Of a stretch of DNA of 64,000 bases, positions 42,201 through 43,431 are shown in pieces. The stretch lies in assembly GCA_013339895.1 (NCBI GenBank), contig JABACO010000007.1, forward strand, positions 7,140,593-7,204,592, written 5' to 3'. The stretch is from Ephydatia muelleri (Eukaryota; Porifera; Demospongiae; Spongillida; Spongillidae). Each line of letters begins with the position of its first letter. Positions within the stretch are counted from its first letter, which is position 1. A program made the position numbers and the translations under genes. The notes beneath the pieces are model-generated. The model was not told the DNA's origin, did no database searches, and worked only from the letters and a program-made list of their open reading frames with translations.

Positions 42201-43431
42201 AGAACTCTTAGAAATGAAACGGCAGAGAGATGCTATGCAACAGCAAACACGGCTGCAAGTTCAAAATGCAGATGAGAGAGCTAGAAGAGCAGAAGAAAGA
42301 GCAACTACGGCAGAGAAGGAACACCTGGAAACTAAGCAACAGAGAGATGCTATGCAACAGCAAATGAGACTACAAGTTCAACAGGCAGATGAGAGAGCTA
42401 GAAGAGCAGAAGAAAGAGCAAGAACAGCAGAGAATGAACACCTGGAAACTAAGCAACAGAGAGATGCTATGCAACAGCAAATGAGACTACAAGTTCAACG
42501 TGCAGATGAGAGAGCTAGAAGAGCAGAAGAAAGAGCAAGAACAGCAGAGATGGAACACCTGGAAACTAAGCAACAGAGAGACGCTATGCAACAGCAAATA
42601 AGACTACTAGTTCAACAGGCAGATGAGAGAGCTGCGAGGGCTGATCAGCAAATTCCTGATTATATGAAGTCTTCCTGGAGGGTGGAACAAGATGAAATAG
42701 AAGAGACAGGTGAAGAACCTCTTGGTGTGGGAGGGTGGGGTGAGGTGAGAGTGGCTATGTTCCGTGGTGCCAGGGTTGCTGCTAAGTTCATCCATAATGC
42801 AATTATATCTCCACACAATATTAACCTGTTTCTCAGAGAGATGCACATGGCCGCTAGTGTACGACATCCCAACCTCTTGCTGTTCATCGGAGCCACATTG
42901 GATGACAATAAGCCTGTCATCCTAACAGAACTGATGCCAACAAACCTGCGAAGCATCATTGTGGCACTTCCTCAAGATCATGTGATCACTATTGGTATAG
43001 ATGTGGCCCGTGGTCTCAACTACCTCCACCTAATGAGGCCTGACCCTATCATCCATCGAGATGTTAGCAGTGCAAATGTGCTTCTTGAGCCGATTGGATC
43101 AGATAATTGGAAAGCCAAAGTGTCTGACTATGGCTCTGCTAACTTCCTGTCTAAAGTGATAACCATGGTCCCTGGGAATCCATTCTATGCAGCTCCAGAA
43201 TCCTTCAATCCCAAGCTGCAGTCTCCAAAGATGGATGTGTACAGTTATGGCATACTCCTGCTTGAAATGGCCACTGGTCAGTTCCCAGACCACAAGCTAC
43301 AAGCCATGCAGCTTGACACACTACCCTGGCAAGAAATGGCAGTGATGATACGGAGGTGCATCTGTGATGATCCAGCCAGCCGTCCAACTATGAAGGATCT
43401 ACTACCAGATTTAACTGATTTAGATAAGTAG
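1027..43431 (+). CDS. Ankyrin repeat / coiled-coil / protein kinase gene (whole visible span)
   Basis: Thirteen exons with GT-AG boundaries join in frame: 1027-1125, 1716-1814, 2446-2547, 3316-3414, 5711-5809, 9101-9199, 11363-11461, 23774-23872, 27624-27722, 35668-35769, 41190-41288, 41457-41537 and 41941-43431. They encode about 888 residues: twelve ankyrin repeats (likely a protein-binding platform), a coiled coil likely to oligomerise the protein, and a C-terminal kinase. No signal peptide or membrane segment is visible, so a cytosolic signalling protein is inferred. The 5' end lies outside the window. All exon boundaries are phase 0, so any ankyrin exon can be skipped or added without shifting the frame. 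The introns consist mostly of duplicated blocks and transposons. Whether every exon is used in one transcript cannot be told from sequence alone; some may be dead duplicates. Confidence 0.72.
1126..1715 (+). other. Intron between ankyrin exons 1 and 2
   Basis: 590 bases with no supported gene or named repeat. It ends in the short tgatgacatttgtattacag segment that also precedes most other ankyrin exons. Confidence 0.6.
1716..1814 (+). CDS. Ankyrin-repeat exon 2
   Basis: 99 bases, phase 0 at both ends (acceptor gtattacag, donor gtaggt). One ankyrin repeat with the motifs SPLYAAS, GHLDVVETLLEAGANI and a D/N-rich beta-turn. It is the first of the EAGANI subtype that was amplified along the locus. 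Confidence 0.82.
1815..2445 (+). other. Intron between ankyrin exons 2 and 3
   Basis: No gene seen. The stretch just before exon 3 (pyrimidine-rich, ttcactcctttaccag) is closely similar to that before the exon at 35668, showing that the two exons were duplicated with their flanks. Confidence 0.6.
2446..2547 (+). CDS. Ankyrin-repeat exon 3
   Basis: 102 bases (34 residues), acceptor ctttaccag, donor gtaagt. The encoded repeat has TPLYVASEKGHHDVVQ and LLGAGADVNIA and is nearly the same as the exon at 35668. It belongs to the GAGADV subtype, distinct from the EAGANI subtype. Confidence 0.82.
2548..3315 (+). other. Intron 3 with decayed foldback-family fragment
   Basis: 2,735-3,010 contains scattered matches to the repeat at 1-400 (for example the gggatcatttccgtgaaa and gtgctaggtccattttcgtgg segments), so it looks like an old copy. 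No gene is seen. Confidence 0.45.
3316..3414 (+). CDS. Ankyrin-repeat exon 4
   Basis: 99 bases, acceptor gtattgcag, donor gtaggt. Encodes an ankyrin repeat with RPLYIASLNGHLGVVKTL and EAGANI. It shares its upstream 20 bases with most later exons. Confidence 0.82.
3415..4539 (+). repeat. Intronic repeat mosaic
   Basis: Contains a block near 3,730-4,130 that is repeated at 29,890-30,330, and a second block, about 4,100-4,500, that is repeated at 13,060-13,480, 24,430-24,740 and 30,300-30,640. The segment gggtcattccaagtcaaatc occurs twice inside this interval (near 3,628 and 4,402). No gene is supported. Confidence 0.7.
4540..5200 (+). mobile_element. Collapsed DIRS-like element (family A): 5' terminus fused to recombinase tail
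   Basis: The 5' terminal segment (ggtttaggggtctggttcc, then ggcatggtatatat) runs directly into the last ~40 codons of the tyrosine recombinase (about 4,640-4,758), which carry the GRWRSEAYKVYTR-type end. The 3' flank follows with ccatgcctggaacc, an inverted match of the 5' ggttccaggcatgg. Nearly the whole interior has been deleted. Confidence 0.72.
5711..5809 (+). CDS. Ankyrin-repeat exon 5
   Basis: 99 bases, acceptor gtattgcag, donor gtaggt. Repeat with SPLYGASFDGHLDVVKTL and EAGANINQ. It sits in the first copy of the duplicated block: recombinase tail, flank, ankyrin exon, hairpin MITE. Confidence 0.84.
6142..6266. repeat. 125-bp hairpin MITE, copy 1
   Basis: Ends read gtgtctacgaaagaatgcaa and, inverted, ttgcattcttttgtacacac. 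The middle is a foldback (tcaggattgagagaa, aatg, ttctctcaatcctga). Near-identical copies are at 9517-9643, 24205-24329 and 28719-28843, each about 0.3-1 kb downstream of an ankyrin exon. Confidence 0.85.
6480..7345. repeat. Duplicated intron block (pair with 36,305-37,148)
   Basis: From the tttctctacaggaagcttta segment at about 6,541 to about 7,345 the sequence is nearly the same as 36,332-37,148. It includes the CA-rich stretch and the gcatgtggagctcccttatg segment. A more diverged relative may lie near 47,750-48,900. No protein is supported. Confidence 0.8.
7468..8121 (+). pseudogene. DIRS-like tyrosine recombinase pseudogene, copy 2
   Basis: Aligns along its whole length with the intact recombinase at 25981-26652. 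Compared with that copy it lacks 9 bases after HDRL near 7,615 (in frame). It has a C-to-T change making a TGA at 7,867-7,869, where the intact copy has an arginine codon. It has also lost a base in the run encoding the following PLFLF-like stretch. The tail GRWRSEAYKVYTRHPL remains. The same 9-base deletion occurs in the fragment at 34,800-35,050, so those two copies share a more recent ancestor. Inactive. Confidence 0.85.
8122..8560 (+). mobile_element. 3' flank of DIRS-like family A element
   Basis: Non-coding block following the recombinase, repeated at 4,758-5,200, 23,020-23,450 and 26,653-27,085. It contains ccatgcctggaaccataaac (8,200-8,219), an inverted counterpart of the 5' terminus at 13,566-13,598, as expected for DIRS-type inverted termini. 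Where the element ends and the host intron resumes is not clear. Confidence 0.65.
9101..9199 (+). CDS. Ankyrin-repeat exon 6
   Basis: 99 bases, acceptor gtattgcag, donor gtaggt. Repeat with SPLFGASFDGHLDLVKTL and EAGANINQGN. It differs from exon 5 at only a few residues, and its flanks match those of exon 5, so the duplication is recent. Confidence 0.84.
9517..9643. repeat. 125-bp hairpin MITE, copy 2
   Basis: Same termini (gtgtctacgaaagaacgcaa / ttgcgttcttttgtagacac) and internal foldback as the copy at 6142. Confidence 0.85.
9690..10690. repeat. Direct repeat pair (9,700-9,958 and 10,425-10,681)
   Basis: Both halves contain ggaaactggttcaaagaact and gattgtacatagagata-type segments and end with the accactgatgtgtgt segment, with small indels. 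Between them, 10,130-10,230 resembles 19,500-19,600 (ttgctaagg, caatatttc, gtccacaaaat, tatggccgca). No gene seen. Confidence 0.72.
10691..11362 (+). other. Intron with CA-rich microsatellite
   Basis: Contains an interrupted CA/TG stretch at 11,093-11,160 (cacacacacatgcacacaca type). No gene seen. The last 40 bases are the conserved lead-in to an ankyrin exon. Confidence 0.6.
11363..11461 (+). CDS. Ankyrin-repeat exon 7
   Basis: 99 bases, acceptor gtattgcag, donor gtacag. Repeat with SPLHVASLKGHLDVVETL and EAGANINQAQ. The 145 bases downstream (11,462-11,605) match those after the exon at 41190, so this exon and that one come from a different duplication block than exons 5, 6, 8 and 9. Confidence 0.84.
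11462..12430 (+). repeat. Duplicated intron block (matches 41,289-41,432 and 37,530-38,190)
   Basis: The first ~145 bases match the intron after the exon at 41190. From 11,646 on the match is to 37,530-38,190, including tactgtagctatatttccca and the cttcacaagagttgtgtt-like segment. No protein supported. Confidence 0.75.
12083..12184. repeat. 20-bp minisatellite, about five units
   Basis: Unit tggtgtccatgtgttgtgtg repeated head to tail with few changes. The duplicate locus at 37,936-37,986 has only about two units. Confidence 0.85.
12431..12818 (+). repeat. Intronic repeat fragments
   Basis: 12,470-12,560 resembles 29,240-29,330, and 12,640-12,760 resembles 29,360-29,480 (shared gcaggttcattttatcttat). 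No gene seen. Confidence 0.6.
12819..13040 (+). mobile_element. DIRS-like reverse transcriptase / RNase H scraps
   Basis: 12,819-12,893 matches the reverse-transcriptase region encoding LRVCERLGIPVALDKLEG at about 14,020-14,090. 12,960-13,040 matches the WWNRFLPSWN region at about 14,365-14,430. The DNA between them is replaced by an unrelated A/T-rich stretch. The same junction recurs near 24,890-25,030. Confidence 0.72.
13041..13560 (+). repeat. Duplicated intron block 5' of DIRS terminus
   Basis: Matches 30,250-30,750, about 4,100-4,610 and 24,430-24,880 (gggtcattccaagtcaaatc, atggaacacttttgttatg). No gene seen. Confidence 0.72.
13566..13598 (+). repeat. 5' inverted terminus of DIRS-like family A
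   Basis: The ggtttagg...ggttccaggcatgg segment is the inverted counterpart of ccatgcctggaacc...ccttaaacc after the recombinase copies (for example 8,200-8,231). Inverted, split termini are characteristic of DIRS-type tyrosine-recombinase retrotransposons. Confidence 0.6.
13592..13602 (+). promoter_or_regulatory. TATA-like box of DIRS-like element
   Basis: tatatatataag about 60 bases upstream of the ATG at 13,657. It is kept in the partial copy at 30,779-30,789, again about 60 bases before the ATG. The role is inferred from position. Confidence 0.4.
13657..13947 (+). CDS. DIRS-like first ORF with SAP-like motif (truncated)
   Basis: The ATG at 13,657 opens a short ORF. Residues ~3-40 (KELEKLACEVLRLR, then GEAKLAMTENKAALVERL) fit the helix-loop-helix pattern of a SAP DNA-binding motif. 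A Glu/Pro-rich stretch follows. After about residue 70 it runs into reverse-transcriptase DNA in the wrong frame, so an internal deletion has joined the element's first ORF to its polymerase ORF. In an intact element this would be the gag-like protein. Function is inferred. Confidence 0.5.
   Translation: MNRKELEKLACEVLRLRIGEAKLAMTENKAALVERLYLHLQDPSSEPEPEREDVHPSPKIPANLRERVQQPSQLHTSSTSLPLPFTGSWPPTMQQI
13860..14540 (+). pseudogene. DIRS-like reverse transcriptase (C-terminal half) and RNase H
   Basis: In the frame of 13,920-14,540 the translation runs from a fragment ending FNQFASALHWIMATNYAADL through the catalytic YLDD motif (about 13,950). It continues through the thumb-like GITIDTTLQLLRFPPDKL region to an RNase H start with LFTDASGTLGYGAYFNGAW (about 14,446-14,502), where the Asp of TDAS would be catalytic. 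Fingers and most of the palm are missing, and the RNase H is cut by a stop at 14,538. The YLDD, the order RT then RNase H, and the recombinase fragments of similar age nearby point to a DIRS-type element. Dead copy. Confidence 0.82.
14541..15110 (+). repeat. Duplicated block (pair with 25,200-25,735)
   Basis: Starts inside the RNase H remnant and continues through atatcagcagggtcattcca and gggcatgcttgttattttga. The counterpart differs by small indels. No gene seen. Confidence 0.75.
15124..15186. repeat. Perfect 26-bp inverted repeat (hairpin)
   Basis: 15,124-15,149 and 15,161-15,186 are exact reverse complements (arms contain cactgtggctgggtgttatg) around an 11-base spacer. Only one arm is present in the related copies at 7,410-7,437 and 25,745-25,772, so the other arm was added here. 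Confidence 0.85.
15239..15412. repeat. MITE with ~60-bp terminal inverted repeats
   Basis: gctctaaaggccgacataca at the left mirrors tgtatgttggcctttagagc at the right, and the symmetry continues to about 60 bases (gcgataaatc, ctcaaatgaata). The related locus near 25,830 lacks the insert, giving an empty site. Target duplication could not be fixed by eye. Confidence 0.85.
15449..16308 (-). pseudogene. Family A protein remnant (uncharacterised animal multicopy family), C-terminal half
   Basis: Read on the minus strand, fragments follow in order. They are: AKMQARFVQET...EGEYLV...FSENYSF (about 16,296-16,165); ATSHGKSLETV, GGTLKRLATKASLQ and HILTAHQLYQFAVNDIKGI (16,080-15,880); CSGTQKLHCFIPISSNTLEV (about 15,810-15,745); and a C-terminal YDGECWLGCVV...VKFLHPC domain (about 15,640-15,540). 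I recognise this as a large, unnamed family repeated in sponge and cnidarian genomes. Three spaced acidic motifs suggest a transposase-like fold, but that is inference. Frameshifts and a missing middle part show it is dead. Confidence 0.66.
16309..16444. repeat. 136-bp foldback MITE inside family A remnant
   Basis: actaagtggggtattattgc at the left end is mirrored by gcaataataccccacttagt at the right. It is inserted at the 5' side of the family A fragment. Confidence 0.82.
16445..16981. other. Non-coding stretch
   Basis: No gene seen. tgatatccctttgtt at about 16,718 is the exact inverse of aacaaagggatatca at about 16,339 inside the preceding MITE, hinting at a composite foldback. Confidence 0.5.
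16982..17530 (+). pseudogene. Family A N-terminal region
   Basis: The ATG at 16,982 starts MSCPREKKCCDPSKRHKN, a Cys-rich start typical of the family. A shifted frame gives LCTVCRKAA (zinc-knuckle-like CxxC, about 17,112). An acidic Ser/Thr-rich linker follows (17,158-17,340), then EEMIKQQLKGKFHSS. A further frame change at about 17,400 gives a helix-turn-helix-like LPRSWWSLKKISRVFGVSR. At least two frameshifts make it non-functional. The matching continuation begins about 2.1 kb downstream at 19,686, so the DNA between looks like an insertion. Confidence 0.6.
17531..18077. other. Non-coding stretch
   Basis: No gene or clear repeat seen. Probably the left part of the insertion that separates the two family A pieces. 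Confidence 0.4.
18078..19207 (+). CDS. Family B protein, three exons (transposon-associated, unnamed)
   Basis: Exons 18078-18446, 18488-18652 and 18704-19207 join in phase 0 across two short introns (41 and 51 bases). Exon 1 has a CRVCGRFLG zinc-binding start and a Lys/Glu-rich coil. Exon 2 has a KGLDEALQSFKVQRQQYFGG helix. Exon 3 has KMHMLEEHTVPWAKR and GFGLLREQGAESIHASFN, then a C-terminal MKEHLPSIAP segment. I recognise the HMLEEH...GEQGAESIHA signature from many unnamed proteins repeated in cnidarian and sponge genomes. Biochemical function is unknown to me. No stop breaks the three exons, but no convincing start lies upstream, so this is probably a 3' fragment sitting within a broken family A gene. 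Confidence 0.6.
19208..19685. other. Non-coding stretch with dispersed repeat
   Basis: 19,490-19,600 resembles 10,130-10,230. No gene seen. The right edge of the insertion into family A should lie near here. Confidence 0.45.
20083..20087. repeat. 5-bp target-site duplication, left
   Basis: cagtg directly before the CACAGTG terminus. The same five bases follow the right terminus at 22135-22139, and only one copy is present at the empty site near 34,540. Confidence 0.78.
20088..22134 (-). mobile_element. Transib-like DNA transposon (internally deleted)
   Basis: 2,047 bases bounded by inverted ends cacagtggttt and, on the other strand, cacagtgggtt, with 5-bp target duplications. These are Transib hallmarks: 5-bp duplication and a CAC-starting terminus. 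The coding remnant on the minus strand includes a Transib/RAG1-type C-terminal region. The first seven terminal bases equal the consensus heptamer of vertebrate V(D)J recombination signals, a family resemblance long known for Transib ends. I see no convincing nonamer. Confidence 0.78.
20580..21285 (-). pseudogene. Transib-like transposase remnant
   Basis: Minus strand. The ATG at 21,285 begins MAEEVEDTGKRKIDNG with a Lys-rich end. After a likely acceptor (ttcttctgcag, about 21,080), GGTSKTGNTARALLFD, VVSSKQRINTEHLDHLCKET and VHQVLAHSAALI follow, then GTLSEEPLEHNNK (about 20,745-20,709) and LARKTTQHANLSDVITRL...SDP. In Transib and RAG1 proteins the Glu of the SEE/NK block is the last residue of the DDE triad. 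The parts that would hold the two Asp residues are missing, and a TGA lies in frame at 20,979-20,981, so this copy cannot be autonomous. Confidence 0.75.
22135..22139. repeat. 5-bp target-site duplication, right
   Basis: cagtg directly after the right terminus of the Transib-like element. It matches 20083-20087. Confidence 0.78.
22380..23020 (+). pseudogene. DIRS-like tyrosine recombinase pseudogene, copy 3
   Basis: Follows the intact copy at 25981 but has several small deletions and a CAG-to-TAG change (near 22,688, KTD then stop). The conserved Arg block (LLRVSEFTVP) and the C-terminal HSLRIGAATAVSRS and GRWRSEAYKVYTR blocks are still readable in separate frames. Its 5' edge is fused to family A DNA at about 22,345. 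Confidence 0.83.
23021..23450 (+). mobile_element. 3' flank of DIRS-like family A element, copy 3
   Basis: Repeat of 8,122-8,560 with a few substitutions (ccatgcctggacccataaac here). Confidence 0.65.
23774..23872 (+). CDS. Ankyrin-repeat exon 8
   Basis: 99 bases, acceptor gtattgcag, donor gtaggt. Repeat with SPLNVASEKGHLDVVKTL and EAGANIDQGN. It lies in the third copy of the duplicated block. Confidence 0.84.
24205..24329. repeat. 125-bp hairpin MITE, copy 3
   Basis: Best preserved termini: gtgtctacgaaagaatgcaa and ttgcgttctttcgtagacac. Internal foldback as in the other copies. Confidence 0.85.
24430..24885 (+). repeat. Duplicated intron block
   Basis: Copy of 13,160-13,575 and 30,365-30,765. 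It ends in ggtttaggggtctgg of the DIRS-like 5' terminus and then jumps directly to reverse-transcriptase DNA. Confidence 0.72.
24886..25200 (+). mobile_element. DIRS-like reverse transcriptase / RNase H deletion derivative
   Basis: 24,886-24,912 is a scrap of the ALDKLEGPATT region. After an A/T-rich filler, 24,975-25,200 covers WWNRF...SWN and the RNase H start DASGTLGYGAYFNGAW. The filler junction is the same as at 12,890-12,960, so the two descend from one rearranged copy. Confidence 0.75.
25201..25829 (+). repeat. Duplicated block (pair with 14,585-15,240)
   Basis: Same order as the earlier copy but without the MITE found at 15,239-15,412 and without the second hairpin arm at 15,124-15,149. 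Confidence 0.75.
25830..25948 (-). pseudogene. Family A C-terminal scrap
   Basis: Matches 15,412-15,515 (gacagaggtcagaacatcag). It is cut at gtgatcag and followed by recombinase DNA. Confidence 0.6.
25981..26652 (+). CDS. DIRS-like tyrosine recombinase, uninterrupted ORF
   Basis: 223 codons from an ATG at 25,981; the open frame extends back to 25,963. Counting from 25,963, the catalytic set of a tyrosine recombinase is visible: Arg74 in GFFGLLRVSEFT, then His187 and Arg190 in HTHSLRIGAAT, Trp213 in LGRWRSEAY in place of the second His, and Tyr221 (YKVYTR) as likely nucleophile. Such enzymes integrate the circular DNA of DIRS-type retrotransposons. It is the only unbroken copy of five here, but it lacks a matching complete reverse transcriptase, and its 5' edge is joined to unrelated DNA. 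It may still be foldable. Whether it is expressed is unknown. Confidence 0.83.
   Translation: MNGHRSPASTNQSVKHSMPAAHLKPKRQLITNEMLGQMLSELDRDHKPSHDRLMLKAAITLGFFGLLRVSEFTVPNQHGFNPDQHLTAKDITMCKDSMVVVIKKSKTDQKGESCQINIGQTHTKCCPHLAMQRYLGQVTRSARKPLFLFESGTALTARALRLVLHHLIRRCGYSIKLYHTHSLRIGAATAVSRSGLPPATIKNLGRWRSEAYKVYTRHPLTQL
26653..27085 (+). mobile_element. 3' flank of DIRS-like family A element, copy 4
   Basis: Same block as 8,122-8,560, including catgcctggacccataaacc and the tgggcaaaacagtgacagtg segment. Confidence 0.65.
27624..27722 (+). CDS. Ankyrin-repeat exon 9
   Basis: 99 bases, acceptor gtattgcag, donor gtaggt. Repeat with SSLYAASFDGHLDVVKTL and EAGANINQGN. The usual Pro of SPL is Ser here, a change at a structurally important position. 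It lies in the fourth copy of the duplicated block. Confidence 0.83.
27831..28496. repeat. 666-bp foldback element with ~281-bp arms
   Basis: 27,831-28,111 and 28,216-28,496 are near-perfect reverse complements. The ends are aatgggtcttgtggatttca / tgaaatccacaagacccatt, and the arms include ggggtaccgacgttacaagg and cacatcttcaggtaggag. The ~104-base loop holds no gene. It is inserted in the fourth duplicated block, splitting sequence that is continuous at 5,890-5,920. Relatives are at 1-130 and 47,180-47,500. Confidence 0.92.
28719..28843. repeat. 125-bp hairpin MITE, copy 4
   Basis: Same termini and foldback as the other three copies. Confidence 0.85.
28844..29889 (+). repeat. Intronic repeat mosaic
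   Basis: 28,844-29,070 continues the block also seen at 6,267-6,495. 29,080-29,330 resembles 12,290-12,560 and 38,100-38,190. 29,340-29,490 resembles 12,620-12,760. 29,600-29,880 shows nothing I recognise. Confidence 0.6.
29890..30770 (+). repeat. Duplicated intron block
   Basis: 29,890-30,330 matches 3,740-4,190 (cacttgcctgacagatgtat, ggcacgtggtggtaagctat). 30,270-30,770 matches 13,060-13,590. Confidence 0.75.
30774..30872 (+). mobile_element. DIRS-like 5' end fragment
   Basis: Matches 13,587-13,681 including the TATA-like box (30,779-30,789) and the ATG at 30,844 followed by NRKELEKLA. It is cut at gaaaagttagc and joined to family A DNA. Confidence 0.78.
30873..30985 (-). pseudogene. Family A scrap fused to DIRS-like 5' end
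   Basis: On the minus strand it encodes VNDIKNMHFCFVALEEHEQE and is similar to 15,790-15,905. The abrupt join to the preceding DIRS-like fragment marks a rearrangement. Confidence 0.62.
30986..31466. other. Non-coding stretch
   Basis: No gene or named repeat seen. Confidence 0.5.
31467..31519. repeat. 53-bp near-palindrome
   Basis: Perfect 25-base arms (31,467-31,491 and 31,495-31,519, containing cagcaatcaaaactataatg) with a 3-base centre. It ends five bases from the TA at which the Tigger element inserted. Confidence 0.85.
32137..33789 (-). CDS. Tigger/pogo-type DDD transposase, intact
   Basis: 550 residues, uninterrupted from ATG (33,789) to stop. Residues 10-60 form a CENP-B/psq-type helix-turn-helix (LKQKVDVIKEV...EVAKSFGICKSEVYKILK). 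Residues 127-139 (DGWFGRWRWRYNI) fit the second CENP-B-type DNA-binding motif. The catalytic Asp residues are 182 (NMDETALF), 296 (LLLDGFSGH) and 329 (QPLDQGIIAAFK), with 32 residues between the last two, as in pogo-type DDxD enzymes. The C terminus is acidic (DGDEEDGDD). The length is normal for the family. It would cut and paste the surrounding element. The leader (33,868-33,935) carries an inverted piece of its own coding sequence. Confidence 0.93.
   Translation of the reverse strand: MASCGSKQKKFLTLKQKVDVIKEVQLGRHPPEVAKSFGICKSEVYKILKSKQTISDSFQDCTVQKSSKIMTRKSKHAEIDQAVFQWFRFIRTLSGTRRPLPVTRSLIQARAMHEAKLRKIDNFKASDGWFGRWRWRYNIAGSVRLQGEAASVNLEESEAQMKVLRDSISSRGYSASNVFNMDETALFYKTTPNKTYLVPEGDKRQIGKGTKQMKAKDRLTTILCVNATGTCKITPVIIGSAKNPRCFSRYPPVHALPYFQQKSAWSDSVLHKRWWNEVFLPGIREWTKQPVALLLDGFSGHVDDCVDPLGQVTVFKFPPNITSIYQPLDQGIIAAFKSYYKRKLLEILVITAPNFSQLQALASQLPAGCAGLAYGNSPHISDAIDLVWYAWDNINADTVAACWRRAKCLPQEIASAESIAAVDVEQSVQVEMERMISMLSSSDPGTAAMMHFNRLDVDMLHCWIHLEENAVIPVEDGDEEDGDDAIIEETLDPADKVELQTEMQALLYKLHNVGSKLKDSVVLDSCRELCKHVCRSEAMISTSRNPLQKH
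33868..33935 (+). repeat. Inverted fragment of transposase coding sequence in its leader
   Basis: Plus-strand segments aaggagaagcagct, gtcaatcttgaagaag and cagaggcccaaatgaaa equal the sense coding strand of transposase residues about 144-162 (33,300-33,365), here in opposite orientation and with two small insertions. A transcript starting in the right terminal repeat would contain both complementary stretches. Confidence 0.82.
34453..34785 (+). pseudogene. Family A central fragment (without Transib insert)
   Basis: Contains VEARQWTQTDRANLETKV, LIDAFTAMLKKLTIHDLTAK, MQARFVQETKENLKDGEYLA and DLSENYSF in overlapping frames. It corresponds to 19,998-20,087 plus 22,135-22,345 and so shows the pre-insertion state. 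It ends at ENYSF and continues into recombinase DNA. Confidence 0.68.
34786..35052 (+). pseudogene. DIRS-like tyrosine recombinase N-terminal fragment
   Basis: Matches 25,950-26,230 up to PNQHGFNPD, with the 9-base deletion shared with the copy at 7468. It ends abruptly at about 35,050. Confidence 0.8.
35053..35667 (+). other. Intron with CA microsatellite
   Basis: 35,260-35,311 is almost pure CA. 35,080-35,230 resembles 11,000-11,100 and 11,700-11,750. The final 60 bases match the lead-in to exon 3 at 2,446. No gene seen. Confidence 0.65.
35668..35769 (+). CDS. Ankyrin-repeat exon 10
   Basis: 102 bases, acceptor ccctaccag, donor gtaagt. Repeat with TPLYVASENGHHDVVQ and LLGAGADVNIA. It is the closest relative of exon 3, 33 kb upstream. 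Confidence 0.83.
35770..36304 (+). other. Intron with CA microsatellite
   Basis: 36,184-36,255 is a CA repeat. Cys/Val-alternating ORFs through it are artefacts. No gene seen. Confidence 0.7.
36305..37148. repeat. Duplicated intron block (pair with 6,480-7,345)
   Basis: Long near-identity with the earlier block, differing in scattered bases and short indels. Confidence 0.8.
37149..37503 (+). other. Intron lead-in to broken ankyrin exon
   Basis: 37,380-37,503 matches 11,240-11,362, the lead-in to exon 7, including gtgacagtc and the tgatgacatttgtattgcag segment. Nothing coding before that. Confidence 0.6.
37504..37530 (+). pseudogene. Truncated ankyrin exon (about 27 bases left)
   Basis: Acceptor gtattgcag is followed by NGCSPLYT-coding bases. 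The sequence then jumps to intron DNA equal to 11,646 onward. Relative to exon 7 about 255 bases (rest of the exon, donor and start of intron) are deleted. No donor remains, so it cannot be spliced as the other exons are. Confidence 0.85.
37531..38200 (+). repeat. Duplicated intron block (pair with 11,646-12,400)
   Basis: Same order of segments as the earlier block. The 20-bp minisatellite is reduced to about two units at 37,936-37,986. Confidence 0.78.
38201..39037. other. Intronic stretch with short repeat scraps
   Basis: 38,275-38,350 matches 3,755-3,820. 38,400-38,500 carries the tcaaatcatcatgctttatg segment, and its inverse is near 38,970-39,000. 38,640-38,820 is a diverged relative of 5,200-5,420. 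No gene seen. Confidence 0.5.
39038..39287. repeat. 250-bp MITE with ~60-bp inverted ends
   Basis: gagtaccgtgatatatcccc at the left is mirrored by ggggatatctcgcggtactc at the right. The symmetry continues through ccgcccccacc...aaaatggcccgt and acgggccattttatttcggtg. No ORF. Confidence 0.85.
39288..40291. other. Non-coding stretch
   Basis: No gene or named repeat that I can support. Confidence 0.45.
40292..40731 (-). CDS. Hypothetical two-exon protein (possible multicopy family fragment)
   Basis: Minus strand. Exon 40731-40582 (50 codons, starting MASSYFLLC) splices through donor gtaagt and acceptor tttacttcag onto exon 40543-40292 in phase 0, ending in a stop. The second exon reads LSTGIHLPPNWSTLSSMQQI, GASVAKSVTITEDLIWSLHI and HGQKLNASKCKALS. 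This style of short domain (a Pro-Asn-Trp turn, then a V-I-I...DL-W..H-HGQKL pattern) resembles unnamed repeated proteins of marine invertebrates, but I cannot name it. No annotated function is claimed. It lies antisense inside the last long intron of the ankyrin-kinase gene. Confidence 0.4.
40732..41189. other. Intron before ankyrin exon 11
   Basis: No gene seen. The last 60 bases are the conserved lead-in (gtgacagtccagcctctggt). Confidence 0.5.
41190..41288 (+). CDS. Ankyrin-repeat exon 11
   Basis: 99 bases, acceptor gtattgcag, donor gtacag. Repeat with SPLNAASFHGHLDVVKTL and EAGANIDHAT. The intron after it is the template or relative of the one after exon 7. Confidence 0.85.
41457..41537 (+). 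CDS. Ankyrin-repeat exon 12 (C-terminal capping repeat)
   Basis: 81 bases (27 residues), acceptor ttattctcag, donor gtgagg. It reads GRTSLDLAVAQSHKATIQLL: the helices fit an ankyrin repeat, but the loop and beta-turn are missing, as in a capping repeat that closes the array. It is not related in DNA to the amplified exons. Confidence 0.85.
41725..41908. repeat. 92-bp tandem duplication in last intron
   Basis: 41,725-41,816 and 41,817-41,908 are practically identical (both contain aggcataacatgatagaagc and atttaagtatttgatgcact). It ends 32 bases before the acceptor of the kinase exon, so it doubles the likely branch-point region. Confidence 0.93.
41941..43431 (+). CDS. Terminal exon: coiled coil and protein kinase domain
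   Basis: Starts after acceptor attttttgcag in phase 0 and ends at TAG 43,429-43,431 (496 residues). Residues 1-235 are a highly charged coiled coil. It includes a 39-residue unit (ADERARRAEERA...HLETKQQRDAMQQQ...LQVQ) repeated at exactly 117-base spacing. The kinase follows with glycine loop GVGGWGEV (42,724), Lys of VAAKF (42,784), helix-C Glu (42,838), HRDVSSANVLL (Asp 43,060, Asn 43,075), DYG in place of DFG (43,126), AAPE, MDVYSYGILLLEMATG and ASRPTM. All residues needed for catalysis are present. The catalytic loop has neither the Lys of Ser/Thr kinases nor the AAR/RAA of Tyr kinases, so substrate type is open; a tyrosine-kinase-like (TKL) relation is the best guess. Confidence 0.9.
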   Translation: MHLTHQAQLANERARIAEERATRIEQELSETKLHYEALLQQADEKAKRADKRANQELLETKQHYDALQQQIRLQVQLSEERVTRAEQELLEMKRQRDAMQQQTRLQVQNADERARRAEERATTAEKEHLETKQQRDAMQQQMRLQVQQADERARRAEERARTAENEHLETKQQRDAMQQQMRLQVQRADERARRAEERARTAEMEHLETKQQRDAMQQQIRLLVQQADERAARADQQIPDYMKSSWRVEQDEIEETGEEPLGVGGWGEVRVAMFRGARVAAKFIHNAIISPHNINLFLREMHMAASVRHPNLLLFIGATLDDNKPVILTELMPTNLRSIIVALPQDHVITIGIDVARGLNYLHLMRPDPIIHRDVSSANVLLEPIGSDNWKAKVSDYGSANFLSKVITMVPGNPFYAAPESFNPKLQSPKMDVYSYGILLLEMATGQFPDHKLQAMQLDTLPWQEMAVMIRRCICDDPASRPTMKDLLPDLTDLDK

